NCBI GenBank assembly: GCA_002702385.1
Contig: NZZF01000047.1
Coordinates: 1-11,715, forward strand
Length of the DNA stretch: 11,715 nucleotides
From: Flavobacteriaceae bacterium
Lineage (GTDB): Bacteria > Bacteroidota > Bacteroidia > Flavobacteriales > Flavobacteriaceae
Direction: 5' to 3'
A program made the position numbers and the translations under genes. This document shows positions 1 to 7,299 of this stretch, in pieces. Numbering within the stretch: the stretch's first letter is position 1; each line of letters begins with the position of its first letter. Below the pieces are notes generated by a model. It saw only the letters and a program-made list of their open reading frames with translations, did no database searches and had not been told where the DNA came from.

Positions 1-348
1 CTTTTTCTTTAAAACTTCTTTAATTGCTTCATAATTTTCTATAATTCCATTGTGAACAATGAATAATTCTCCTGAGTTAGAACTGTGTGGGTGAGAGTTT
101 ATTTTACTTGGAATTCCGTGAGTAGCCCATCTTGTATGTCCTATTCCAGTTGTTGCAAAATCAAGTTCAGGTTCAATTAAAGTTTTCTCTAGTGTTGCAA
201 TTTTCCCTTTGCATTTCTTTAAATAAGCTTTTTGATTAAAAAGAATAATTCCAGATGAATCGTATCCTCTGTATTCAAGTTTCTTTAATCCAGTAATTAA
301 AAAATCCTTTGCTGGATTTGAACCAATATAACCTACTATTCCACACAT
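1..348 (-). CDS. glmS: Glucosamine--fructose-6-phosphate aminotransferase (isomerizing), N-terminal part, cut by window edge
   Basis: GlmS makes glucosamine-6-phosphate from fructose-6-phosphate and glutamine, the entry step to UDP-GlcNAc for peptidoglycan and LPS. Only the first 116 codons are in the window, all from the glutaminase (class II amidotransferase, Ntn) domain. The protein begins MCGIVGYIG, so Cys2 becomes the N-terminal nucleophile after Met removal. [10 protein letters not shown] (residues 24-33), TRWATHG (72-78) and HNGIIENY (99-106) are the glutamine-binding and oxyanion motifs expected of the family. The sugar isomerase (SIS) domains lie outside the window. The ATG at 346-348 is fixed by the need for Cys2. 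The gene sits 3 nt downstream of a GNAT acetyltransferase on the same strand, so the two are probably co-transcribed. I see nothing broken in the visible part; the gene runs off the left edge. Confidence 0.96.
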   Translation of the reverse strand, partial: MCGIVGYIGSNPAKDFLITGLKKLEYRGYDSSGIILFNQKAYLKKCKGKIATLEKTLIEPELDFATTGIGHTRWATHGIPSKINSHPHSSNSGELFIVHNGIIENYEAIKEVLKKK

Positions 349-351
349 AAT

Positions 352-753
352 TTAGTTTCTGATAATCATTTGAATTTCATTTTGAACAAATCCTAATTTA
401 TTATAAAAAGGTATGTTTGATTCTTTTGAATTTAGAATAATCTTATCGCAGGATTTTGACTTAGAAAAATTAATGAGATGTTCAATTAAAAGTTTTCCAA
501 TTCCCTTGCCTCTTTCATTTTTATCAACAACTACATCTTCAATTAAGCAAGATCTTCTATTTAACTTCTCAATAATATGAATTGAAGCAAAACCAATGAT
601 GGTTTCATTATTTACAGCTACAAAACCAAAATTACTTTGATCATTTATGAAATTTAAATTTATATCATTATCAAAGTTTTTTGAAAACCCATCAATTAAT
701 AGATTTTTTACACTTGAAAAGTCCTTTTCTTTAAAATCTGAAATTTTTATCAC
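352..753 (-). CDS. GNAT acetyltransferase, resembling GNA1-type glucosamine-6-phosphate N-acetyltransferase
   Basis: A 133-residue single-domain GNAT enzyme. The acetyl-CoA pyrophosphate loop is R81-G-K-G-I-G86. The strand before it reads IEDVVV (71-76), and the C-terminal half has CDKIIL (102-107), FYNKLGF (116-122) and EIQMIIRN at the end. These match, in order and spacing, the conserved blocks I recall from yeast and animal Gna1: IED(I/V).V, a GKLL helix, CYK(I/V).L, FYEK(C/F)G(F/Y) and a final .EM..R. Gna1 acetylates glucosamine-6-phosphate, the product of GlmS, and this gene lies 3 nt upstream of glmS, which supports that substrate. Against it, GNATs with similar cores are common in bacteria and the protein is shorter than yeast Gna1 (about 159 residues). 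The start is a GTG at 751-753: an in-frame TAG lies 12 nt upstream of it and no in-frame ATG fits. The GNAT fold is secure; the GNA1 function is inferred. Confidence 0.9.
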   Translation of the reverse strand: MIKISDFKEKDFSSVKNLLIDGFSKNFDNDINLNFINDQSNFGFVAVNNETIIGFASIHIIEKLNRRSCLIEDVVVDKNERGKGIGKLLIEHLINFSKSKSCDKIILNSKESNIPFYNKLGFVQNEIQMIIRN

Positions 754-757
754 CAGG

Positions 758-784
758 CAAAACTAATTTTTAATTGCCATCCAA
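758..784 (-). promoter_or_regulatory. Candidate Bacteroidota promoter for the GNAT-glmS pair
   Basis: On the minus strand, TAGTTTTG (758-765) matches the Bacteroidota -7 element TAnnTTTG exactly. A TTG at 782-784 could be the -33 element, but the 16-nt spacer is shorter than the roughly 17-23 nt usually reported. The -7 element ends only 4 nt before the GTG start, so the transcript would begin at or next to the start codon and be nearly leaderless. In an AT-rich spacer one such match can occur by chance. Confidence 0.35.
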
Positions 785-790
785 CTGAGT

Positions 791-840
791 AAGCTTTAGA
801 TTAGTTTTAAACTTTTAGCAATAGTTTAATATTAGAGCTT
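791..840. repeat. Imperfect inverted repeat in the TonB_C-to-GNAT spacer
   Basis: Outer arms aagct (791-795) and agctt (836-840), and inner arms ttaaac (807-812) and gtttaa (824-829), could form an interrupted hairpin of about 50 nt with an 11-nt loop. It lies between the end of the TonB_C gene and the start of the GNAT gene. No T-run follows it on the minus strand, so it is a poor intrinsic terminator. Base composition alone could produce it. The rest of the 123-nt spacer (754-876) shows only the candidate promoter. Confidence 0.25.
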
Positions 841-876
841 GATACTTAACGAATTAATAAATTATTTGATCAAAAG

Positions 877-1674
877 TTAATTTAATCTAAAAGAAATAGG
901 TATTCCGTATGTTATTTTAACATTTTTACCGTTAAAAGTAGCAGGTTTAGAAACTAAAAGAGATGATATAATTCTATAAGCCTCATCTTCCAATATTCTG
1001 TCAGGTCCAATTGTCGTAAAATCAATAAGGTAACCATATTGATCAATCGAAAACTGAATGAATACATCTCCTTCAATTTTATTTTTTATGGCTTTTCTAG
1101 GATACTTGAAATTTTCACTTATATGTTGAGCTATAGCATTTTCGAAACAAGATTTAGATTCTTCTCCAGTCTTTTCCTCGCAACCTTTTAAAATTGGAGC
1201 ATCTTCAACTTCATCAAAACTTAGTTCTCTAGGAATTTGATATTTAATAGATATTTGAAATGTTTTTTTTGTAGGGATACCATCAACCTTTGCAGGTATT
1301 AACAACGGTAATTTTTCCATTATTTGTAGTGCAGCAACTTGAAATAATTGTTTTGCAGCTTTAAAAGCTTCTCTTTCTATAAAACTAACCCCAACTACAT
1401 TAGCAGTTGGTATTATATTATTAATCTCTCCATTTTCATTAATATCAAATCTAACTCTAACTAATGCCTCTAAGTCTAAATCCCAAGCAGATTTTGGATA
1501 AAAAAAGTTACTTTCTATATGATCTTGAATTGTATCCATAAAACATTGTTCTTGTTTGGAATCTGGTAGAAGTTTACATATAGGAAATACTGGAAAAACT
1601 TCAACTGGATTCGATTCGGATTGGGCATAGTTATTGATACTTATCAATAATATTAATAAAATAAGTTTTTTCAT
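877..1674 (-). CDS. Secreted protein with two tandem TonB C-terminal-like modules
   Basis: A 265-residue exported protein. Residues 1-18 (MKKLILLILL... ending YAQ) form a Sec signal peptide. Two homologous modules follow, at about 27-148 and 158-265. Each has a Pro/Cys motif (C33 and C44; C165 and C176, both 11 apart), then a HI.(S/E)NF.YP..A segment (52-63 and 184-195), then V.(V/I).F.I...G.(I/L), and each ends near a Y.IP segment. The second module keeps the TonB_C signature best: EGDVFIQFSI (201-210), EDEAYRII (229-236), KPATFNGK (243-250). In classical TonB this domain contacts TonB-dependent receptors, but here there is no lasting membrane anchor and no proline-rich spanner, so the protein is probably periplasmic and is not itself an energy transducer. 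The equal cysteine spacing suggests one disulfide per module. It diverges from the BaxI_1-type gene with 22 nt between starts. The specific role is unknown. Confidence 0.88.
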   Translation of the reverse strand: MKKLILLILLISINNYAQSESNPVEVFPVFPICKLLPDSKQEQCFMDTIQDHIESNFFYPKSAWDLDLEALVRVRFDINENGEINNIIPTANVVGVSFIEREAFKAAKQLFQVAALQIMEKLPLLIPAKVDGIPTKKTFQISIKYQIPRELSFDEVEDAPILKGCEEKTGEESKSCFENAIAQHISENFKYPRKAIKNKIEGDVFIQFSIDQYGYLIDFTTIGPDRILEDEAYRIISSLLVSKPATFNGKNVKITYGIPISFRLN

Positions 1675-1696
1675 TTAAGAGTAAAGTTAATACAAT
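1675..1696. promoter_or_regulatory. 22-bp divergent intergenic spacer
   Basis: These 22 nt separate the start codons of the divergent TonB_C and BaxI_1-type genes, too little for two full promoters. The promoters must reach into the opposite reading frames or overlap. On the minus strand taacttta (1682-1689) is one mismatch from TAnnTTTG and ends 7 nt before the TonB_C ATG; no matching -33 element was found at the right distance. No Shine-Dalgarno-like sequence stands out on either side. Confidence 0.4.
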
Positions 1697-2458
1697 ATGG
1701 CAAGACATCTTACTTTAAGATCTGGTAATCCTGCACTTAATAAAAATTCCTTTAAAAATTTAACTGTTAATAAATCTACAGGACCAATTTTAAGAGATGA
1801 ACTTATGACTATTAAAGGAACAGTTGATAAAACAGCTATTTCTTTATTGTTAATGATTGCATCTGGATATTATACTTTTAGTGAGCAAATAGTTTCTTTA
1901 ATTTTGCCCGGTGCTATAATAGGTTTAATCATAGCAATATTTACAATTTTTAGAAAACAGTACGCTCCTTTAACCGTCCCTTTGTATGCACTTTCTCAAG
2001 GTTTATTTTTAGGGGGTATCTCTTTTATGTATTCCCAAATGATTGAAGGTATTGTCTATAATGCAATTCTTCTAACTGTTGCTATCTTATTGTCACTTCT
2101 TTTAGCATATAGATCTGGAATTATAAAGCCAACTGAAAACTTCAAATTAGGAATTTTTGCCGCTACAGGAGGTATATTATTGTTTTACCTTATCTCAATC
2201 ATTTCAAGTTTCTTTGGCACTGGATTTTCTGTTTTAGATCCAACGAACGGATCTATGACAAGTATTCTTGTAAGTCTTTTTGTAGTAATTATTGCATCAT
2301 TAAACTTAGTCTTAGATTTTGATTTTATTGAAGAAGCATCTGAAAATGGCGCTCCAAAATATATGGAATGGTATGGAGCTTTTGGTCTATTAGTTACATT
2401 GGTTTGGTTGTATTTAGAAATACTTAGATTATTTCTAAAAATTAATTCAAGAGATTAG
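1697..2458 (+). CDS. Bax inhibitor-1/YccA-family membrane protein (BaxI_1 type)
   Basis: A 253-residue integral membrane protein. The N-terminus MARHLTLRSGNPAL followed by about 30 hydrophilic residues is characteristic of the BaxI_1 branch. About seven hydrophobic segments follow (near 47-65, 66-85, 93-113, 120-138, 150-172, 187-206, 224-248). The late segment carries LDFDFIE (206-212) with D207 and D209, where the Bax inhibitor-1 superfamily places acidic residues involved in pH-sensitive Ca2+ leak, and WYGAFGLLVTLVWLYLEIL (225-243) is the typical last helix. Members sit in the cytoplasmic membrane; in bacteria they are linked to calcium leak or to modulating membrane proteases, but the function of this branch is not established. 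The ATG at 1697 gives the expected N-terminus. The gene ends tail to tail with the serine hydrolase gene, overlapping by 4 nt. Family assignment is strong; the physiological role is unknown. Confidence 0.93.
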   Translation: MARHLTLRSGNPALNKNSFKNLTVNKSTGPILRDELMTIKGTVDKTAISLLLMIASGYYTFSEQIVSLILPGAIIGLIIAIFTIFRKQYAPLTVPLYALSQGLFLGGISFMYSQMIEGIVYNAILLTVAILLSLLLAYRSGIIKPTENFKLGIFAATGGILLFYLISIISSFFGTGFSVLDPTNGSMTSILVSLFVVIIASLNLVLDFDFIEEASENGAPKYMEWYGAFGLLVTLVWLYLEILRLFLKINSRD

Positions 2459-3642
2459 AGGATTAAATCTAAAAGTTTTTCCCGTACATCTAGTTTGTAA
2501 AACACATCACTTTCTCTTGTAGGATTAACTCTATTTGTTAAAAAAATAAAAATCAAATCTTTTTTTGGATCTACCCAATACATAGTCCCAGTAAAACCTG
2601 TGTGACCAAAACTATCTTTAGATAAATTAGAGTGAGGATAAATTATTGATCCATTTGATATATACCTTACTTTATCAAAGCCTAATCCTCTTCGATTAAG
2701 TGAATCATTGATTATATTATTTTCTGTGAATTTATTAAACAATTTAGTGTCAAATAGAGCGGACTCCTTGTCTATTAAATTGTTGAGTAAACTACCTAAG
2801 CTTTCTGCATTTGCAAAAAGGCCTGCATTAGCAGAAATACCGCCCATTAAAGCAGCTGTTTCATCATGAACAGTCCCATGAACTAACTCATTTCTAAAGA
2901 GTAAGTCCATTTCGGTAGGAACAATCTTGTTTAAATAATAATTTTTTAAAGGGTTAAATGTAATTTGATAATTATTATAAAATGATTGAGTTAAAAAATC
3001 ATCAAAACTGATTCCAGACATATTTTCTGTAAGTTCAGGAATCAAACAGAAAAAAAGTCCAGAATATCTATATTCTCCAACATTATTTAGTTCAGATTTT
3101 CTTATTCTCTTTTTGATTATTTTATAAAAATTAGATTTAATAAATAAATTTTTTGAAAGAGATAAATTGTTTGATTTTTTCTTTTTAGATATAAATCTCT
3201 TTTTAAGATTCCCGTTTCTTTTTAATAAAGTAAATTGGTGACTTATATAAGGCTTCCATCCAGCGGTATGAGTAAGTAAATCCTTTATTTTCGATTCTCC
3301 CATTTTAGTCCTTTTAAATTCCTTAAAATATTTTTTAATAGGAGAATGGATATCCAAATTATAGTCTTGGACTAGTTTCATAATAGCTAAACTCCCTGCC
3401 ATTGTTTTGGTAATTGATGCTAAATCATATATGTGATTATTTTCTACTTTGGTAATTGAATCATAAGTGTGAAATCCATATGACTTTGAATAAATAAAAT
3501 CGCCTTTTTTTATAAAAATTTGGGCACTTGGAAATGCTTTTAATTTTATGGAATTATTAATTAAACTGTCAATTAAGTTTGAGTTTTGGGAAAACCCATA
3601 TGAACACGAAAAAAGTATAATAACAACTATCTTAAATCTCAT
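2455..3642 (-). CDS. Exported beta-lactamase-family serine hydrolase
   Basis: A 395-residue protein of the class C beta-lactamase/penicillin-binding-protein fold. Residues 1-19 (MRFKIVVIILFSCSYGFSQ) are an export signal; C13 follows FS, so lipoprotein processing cannot be excluded. The nucleophile motif is S76-I-T-K79. The general-base region is Y193-S-G, where the third residue is Gly instead of the usual Asn or Asp. The KTG-equivalent is H347-T-G-F-T-G. The segment VHDETAALMGGISANAGLF (258-276) resembles the beta-lactamase-like domain found fused to GH3 enzymes in Bacteroidota, but no GH3 domain is present here. Such proteins act as esterases, amidases or D-amino-acid peptidases; the substrate cannot be read from sequence. 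A Lys/Ser/Asn-rich stretch at about 144-185 looks like an insertion in the lid region. It follows the upstream sulfatase gene by an ATGA overlap, so the two are translationally coupled and probably functionally linked. Confidence 0.9.
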   Translation of the reverse strand: MRFKIVVIILFSCSYGFSQNSNLIDSLINNSIKLKAFPSAQIFIKKGDFIYSKSYGFHTYDSITKVENNHIYDLASITKTMAGSLAIMKLVQDYNLDIHSPIKKYFKEFKRTKMGESKIKDLLTHTAGWKPYISHQFTLLKRNGNLKKRFISKKKKSNNLSLSKNLFIKSNFYKIIKKRIRKSELNNVGEYRYSGLFFCLIPELTENMSGISFDDFLTQSFYNNYQITFNPLKNYYLNKIVPTEMDLLFRNELVHGTVHDETAALMGGISANAGLFANAESLGSLLNNLIDKESALFDTKLFNKFTENNIINDSLNRRGLGFDKVRYISNGSIIYPHSNLSKDSFGHTGFTGTMYWVDPKKDLIFIFLTNRVNPTRESDVFYKLDVREKLLDLIL

Positions 3643-5138
3643 AGATTAGGAATTTTCAACTCATAATCTTCAACCAATGCTTTTTCAATTATAAGTTGTT
3701 TGTGAAGAGCTTTTATTGTATCAGTATAATTAACATCATTAATTCTATTCTTATTTTCTTTAGGATCTATGCTCAAATCGTAAAATTCCCATGTAGGAGT
3801 TGTCTTTTTTAGATTAACTCCTGTTTTATTTAGCCCATCTCCATAATTATAAATCAGTTTGTGATTTTTAGATCGAATACCCAAATGAGCAGGTCTTTTT
3901 ACATCATGTTGCCAATATCTGTAATAAATGAACTCTCTTTTTTGAGAGGATTTACCAGTCAATATATTTTTAAAACTTGACCCTTGAAAACTGGGGGGAT
4001 CATTTAGATTGGCAAAATCTAAAAATAATGAGGGAATATCAATATTTAACAACAAGTCTTGAACTCTTGTGTCCTGTTGTAATAATTTTGGATATGAAAT
4101 AACAAACGGCATTCTTGCAGATTCTTCATAAAACCATCTCTTATCCATGTAACCATGTTCACCCAAAAAATAGCCTTGATCAGATGTGTAAATAACTATA
4201 GTATTCTCAATTAGATTTTCACCTTCCAAATAGTCTAAAATTTTTACAATATTATCGTCGATTGCAGCTCCGCTTCTTAAAAAATCAGCTATGAACTTTT
4301 GATATGTTTTGGATCTAATTTCTTTTCTATTTATATTTTCAGTATCAACTGGATTACCTGGATATCTTTTGACTTCATTTTTTGCATCGTTTTGCCATCT
4401 TTCAGTGAGATTTTCAACAATCTGACCAATATGCGATCTTCCAGAATCATTAGGATCAAATTCATATAGCGATTCTGGTTCAGGAAATTTTACATTTTCA
4501 TTTAAAGAATTATGTCTTTCTGGATAATCAAAAGGTTCGTGAGTAGCTTTGAAGTGAGTCATCATAAAAAAAGGCTTATCCTTATCTATTTTTCTCAACC
4601 AATCAATGGAACTGTCTCCTATTATATCAGCAGAAAATCCATTTTCTTGAAGACCTCCTCTGCTTCCATCTTCCCAATTTTCACGAGTTTTAAAATAGGG
4701 ATCATTATATAAACCTTGACCTGGAAGAACCTTGTAATAATCGAATCCAGATGGCTCTTTTTTTAAATGCCATTTTCCAACTAAAGAAGTTTGATAACCG
4801 TTTTTTTGTAGAATTTTAGCAACATTTAATGAGTCTGGATCTAATGCGTCAGGCAGATTGTAAACACCATTAATATGACTATATTGACCTGTTAGTATAG
4901 AAGCCCTGCTTGGAACACAAATTGAATTAGTACAAAATAAATTTTCTAGAACAACACCTGATTTTTCAAGTCGTTTTATTCCATCATTTTTCACATAGTC
5001 TTGTAAAATTCCACCATATATTCCCCAAGCTTGTGATGTATGATCATCAGACATTATAAATAGTATATTTGGCCTGTCTAATTCATTTTTGTCACAGCTT
5101 AAAAAAAATAACAATATTACTAGGGTTACTTTTTTCAT
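3639..5138 (-). CDS. Lipoprotein S1-family sulfatase (CVPSR type)
   Basis: A 499-residue type I sulfatase that hydrolyses sulfate esters, probably on a glycan. Numbering is from the ATG at 5136-5138; a TTG three codons upstream would give 502 residues but is less likely. FFLSC15 is a lipobox, followed by Asp and Lys, so it is a predicted envelope lipoprotein. C74-V-P-S-R78 is the formylglycine motif, with Cys as the residue oxidised by a maturase. Other active-site features are S30-D31-D32 (Ca2+), G121-K122-W-H124, H200, D320-Q321 (second metal pair) and K333. The DKRWFYEESARMPFVISYP segment (about 332-350) is seen in S1 sulfatases related to glucosamine-6-O-sulfatases and iduronate sulfatases, so a sulfated amino-sugar glycan is plausible, but I cannot fix the subfamily. 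All catalytic residues appear present. It leads the leftward pair, diverging from the DUF255 operon, and its stop overlaps the serine hydrolase start (ATGA). Confidence 0.95.
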   Translation of the reverse strand: MKKVTLVILLFFLSCDKNELDRPNILFIMSDDHTSQAWGIYGGILQDYVKNDGIKRLEKSGVVLENLFCTNSICVPSRASILTGQYSHINGVYNLPDALDPDSLNVAKILQKNGYQTSLVGKWHLKKEPSGFDYYKVLPGQGLYNDPYFKTRENWEDGSRGGLQENGFSADIIGDSSIDWLRKIDKDKPFFMMTHFKATHEPFDYPERHNSLNENVKFPEPESLYEFDPNDSGRSHIGQIVENLTERWQNDAKNEVKRYPGNPVDTENINRKEIRSKTYQKFIADFLRSGAAIDDNIVKILDYLEGENLIENTIVIYTSDQGYFLGEHGYMDKRWFYEESARMPFVISYPKLLQQDTRVQDLLLNIDIPSLFLDFANLNDPPSFQGSSFKNILTGKSSQKREFIYYRYWQHDVKRPAHLGIRSKNHKLIYNYGDGLNKTGVNLKKTTPTWEFYDLSIDPKENKNRINDVNYTDTIKALHKQLIIEKALVEDYELKIPNL

Positions 5139-5213
5139 AGTTTTCAAACTAGATTATTTTTAATAAATTATATAGTAAATTAGGAATTAATTTTCAATTC
5201 ATTAATTTAATTG
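5139..5213. promoter_or_regulatory. Divergent intergenic region between the two sulfatase clusters
   Basis: This 75-bp, almost purely AT spacer separates the start codons of the leftward sulfatase and the rightward DUF255 gene and must hold or overlap the promoters of both clusters. On the plus strand TAATTTTC (5188-5195) is one mismatch from TAnnTTTG, without a -33 TTG at a suitable distance. On the minus strand ctagtttg ends 8 nt before the sulfatase ATG and resembles the -7 element with one base missing. No operator-like palindrome stands out. One spacer serving both clusters suggests joint control, which is inference. Confidence 0.5.
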
Positions 5214-7298
5214 ATGCTTACAAAAAAAATATTTTGGTGTTCTATTTTATTGTTGTTTTCAACAATTATTTTATCACAAGAAAGAATGAATAAACTAGCT
5301 AATCAAAAGAGTTTATATCTAAAGCAGCACTCTACTAATCCAGTAGATTGGATGCCATGGGGTTCAGAAGCTTTGGATTTAGCTAAACAAGAAAATAAAC
5401 TTGTTTTAATTAGCGTTGGATACTCATCATGTCATTGGTGTCATGTAATGGAAGAGGAAACATTTAGTAATTCAGAAGTTGCTGAAGTTATGAACTCTAA
5501 TTTTATCAATATTAAAGTTGATAGAGAAGAAAGGCCTGATGTTGATGAATTGTATATGAAATCTTTGATGTTAATGACAGGAAGTGGTGGATGGCCAATG
5601 AATATAATTGCTCTACCGGATGGATCTCCAATTTGGGGAGGAACCTATTTGCCAAAAACCAATTGGATGAGTGTTTTAGTTCAGATTGATGAATTATTTA
5701 AAAAAAGATTTAATGATGTCCAAGATTATGCAAATAAACTTAAAAAGGGACTTCAGCAAGAAAACATGATTCAAGTCAAACTTGAAAGTGAAGACCTTTT
5801 TGAAAAAATAAGAGAAACATCATCATCGTCTTTTGAATTTACTGACAAAACAAATGGGGGATTAAAGACTTCACAAAAATTTCATTTACCATCAATGCTT
5901 AGTTTTTTTCTTCGTGCTGGATATCAGTTTGAAGAAAAAAGATATCATGATCATGTTAGTCTAACATTAAAAAACATTGCATATGGGGGGATTAATGATC
6001 ATGTTGGTGGTGGGCTCCACAGATATACTGTTGATTCAATATGGCATGTTCCTCATTTTGAAAAAATGCTTTATGATAATGCTCAAATGCTTTCTGTATT
6101 TTCAAAAGCTTATAAATTAAATAATGACTTGTTATACAAAGATCAGATTGAAAAAATATTCAATTTTCTTGAACGAGAGTTAACTTCTAATGATAAATTA
6201 ATTTATTCTAGTATATCTGCAATAACTGAAATTAATAGCAGAAAAGTTGAGGGAGATTTTTATGTGTGGAATAAAAATGAAATTAAAAATATACTTAAAG
6301 ATAATTATGAAGTTTTTTCGGAATACTTTAATGTTAATGAATTAGGATATTGGGAAAAGGATAAATACATTTTAAAAAGAGAAAAAGACAATTCATATTT
6401 CACAAAAAAATTCAAAATCTCCAATGACAAATTAGAAAAGATATTATCCAAATCTTTAATTGATTTAAATGCAATGCGTGAACAAAGAGTCAAGCCAGAA
6501 ATTGATAAAAAAGTTATAACATCATGGAATTCATTAACCGTAATAGGATTAAATGATGCTTTTGAAGCTACTGGAGATAAAAAATATTTAAAAAAGGCTT
6601 TAGAAATTGCAAAAGCAATAGAAAATAATTTAATAGATGATAAATTAAATATTAAAAGGTCATTATCAATCTCTGACGAGAAAATTCAATTTTTAGAAGA
6701 TTATAGTTATCTGATATCTGCATATTTAGGATTATATCAATCAACATTTGATTATAAATGGATTGAAAAAGCAGAAGCTTTAACTAATAAATCAATTGAA
6801 ATTTTTTCAGATACAGAATCAAGTTTTTTTAAATTTAGTTCGGATCAATCATTATTATTCACTGGAAACTTTATTGATTTAAGAGATGGTGTAATCCCCT
6901 CGGCAAACTCAATCATGAGTAATAATCTATTTATGCTTTCCCATTTCACAGGAAATAGAGATTATTTAAACAAAGGTGAACTTATGATAAAATCTGCTCT
7001 TAACAAGATAATGTCTGAGCCATTAGATTATATGAACTGGCTTAATGTTGCTTTAAGTTATTCAAAGAACTTTTATGAAATTGTTGTAACGGGTAAAGAT
7101 GCTTATAAGATGTCTGGTGAAATCAAATCTAAATATTTACCAAATGTTTTAATTGCTGCCTCGAATAAAGATTCAAAGGAGTATTTACTTAATAATAGAT
7201 ATGTTAAAGGTGAGAATTTAATTTATGTCTGTGTGAATAATTCTTGTAAATTCCCTGTAAATAAAGTTAATGAGGCTTTAAAAATACTAAATGATTAA
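5214..7298 (+). CDS. Exported DUF255/YyaL-type protein: thioredoxin-like domain plus alpha/alpha-barrel domain
   Basis: A 694-residue protein of the DUF255 family (YyaL, SPATA20). The ATG at 5214-5216 is preferred over the TTG just before it. Residues 1-21 form a Sec signal peptide ending ILS before QE. Residues about 22-190 are the thioredoxin-like domain (Thioredox_DsbH): HSTNPVDW (39-46), the redox-type motif C73-H-W-C76-H77, VDREERPD (102-109) and G126-W-P128, where Pro is the usual cis-proline. The rest is the six-hairpin glycosidase-like barrel, with the conserved GGINDHVGGGLHRY and VPHFEKMLYDNAQ segments near 260-292. Length matches the family (about 670-700). The biochemical role is not established; roles in redox or sugar chemistry have been suggested from folds only. 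Many homologues lack an export signal, so periplasmic location here is notable. The following sulfatase starts 1 nt after its stop, or 8 nt before it if an upstream ATG is used. Confidence 0.94.
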   Translation: MLTKKIFWCSILLLFSTIILSQERMNKLANQKSLYLKQHSTNPVDWMPWGSEALDLAKQENKLVLISVGYSSCHWCHVMEEETFSNSEVAEVMNSNFINIKVDREERPDVDELYMKSLMLMTGSGGWPMNIIALPDGSPIWGGTYLPKTNWMSVLVQIDELFKKRFNDVQDYANKLKKGLQQENMIQVKLESEDLFEKIRETSSSSFEFTDKTNGGLKTSQKFHLPSMLSFFLRAGYQFEEKRYHDHVSLTLKNIAYGGINDHVGGGLHRYTVDSIWHVPHFEKMLYDNAQMLSVFSKAYKLNNDLLYKDQIEKIFNFLERELTSNDKLIYSSISAITEINSRKVEGDFYVWNKNEIKNILKDNYEVFSEYFNVNELGYWEKDKYILKREKDNSYFTKKFKISNDKLEKILSKSLIDLNAMREQRVKPEIDKKVITSWNSLTVIGLNDAFEATGDKKYLKKALEIAKAIENNLIDDKLNIKRSLSISDEKIQFLEDYSYLISAYLGLYQSTFDYKWIEKAEALTNKSIEIFSDTESSFFKFSSDQSLLFTGNFIDLRDGVIPSANSIMSNNLFMLSHFTGNRDYLNKGELMIKSALNKIMSEPLDYMNWLNVALSYSKNFYEIVVTGKDAYKMSGEIKSKYLPNVLIAASNKDSKEYLLNNRYVKGENLIYVCVNNSCKFPVNKVNEALKILND

Positions 7299-7299
7299 T

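Noticed and set aside
4512..4712. 66-codon plus-strand open frame
   Set aside because: It lies wholly inside the minus-strand sulfatase gene, which has full motif support; the peptide shows no domain.
5145..5147. TTG as start of the leftward sulfatase
   Set aside because: The ATG at 5136-5138 three codons on gives a standard MKK lipoprotein leader.
5211..5213. TTG as start of the DUF255 gene
   Set aside because: It is directly followed by an in-frame ATG at 5214 that gives a normal signal peptide.
6305..6493. 62-codon minus-strand open frame
   Set aside because: It is antisense to the DUF255 gene in an AT-rich stretch with no recognisable protein features.
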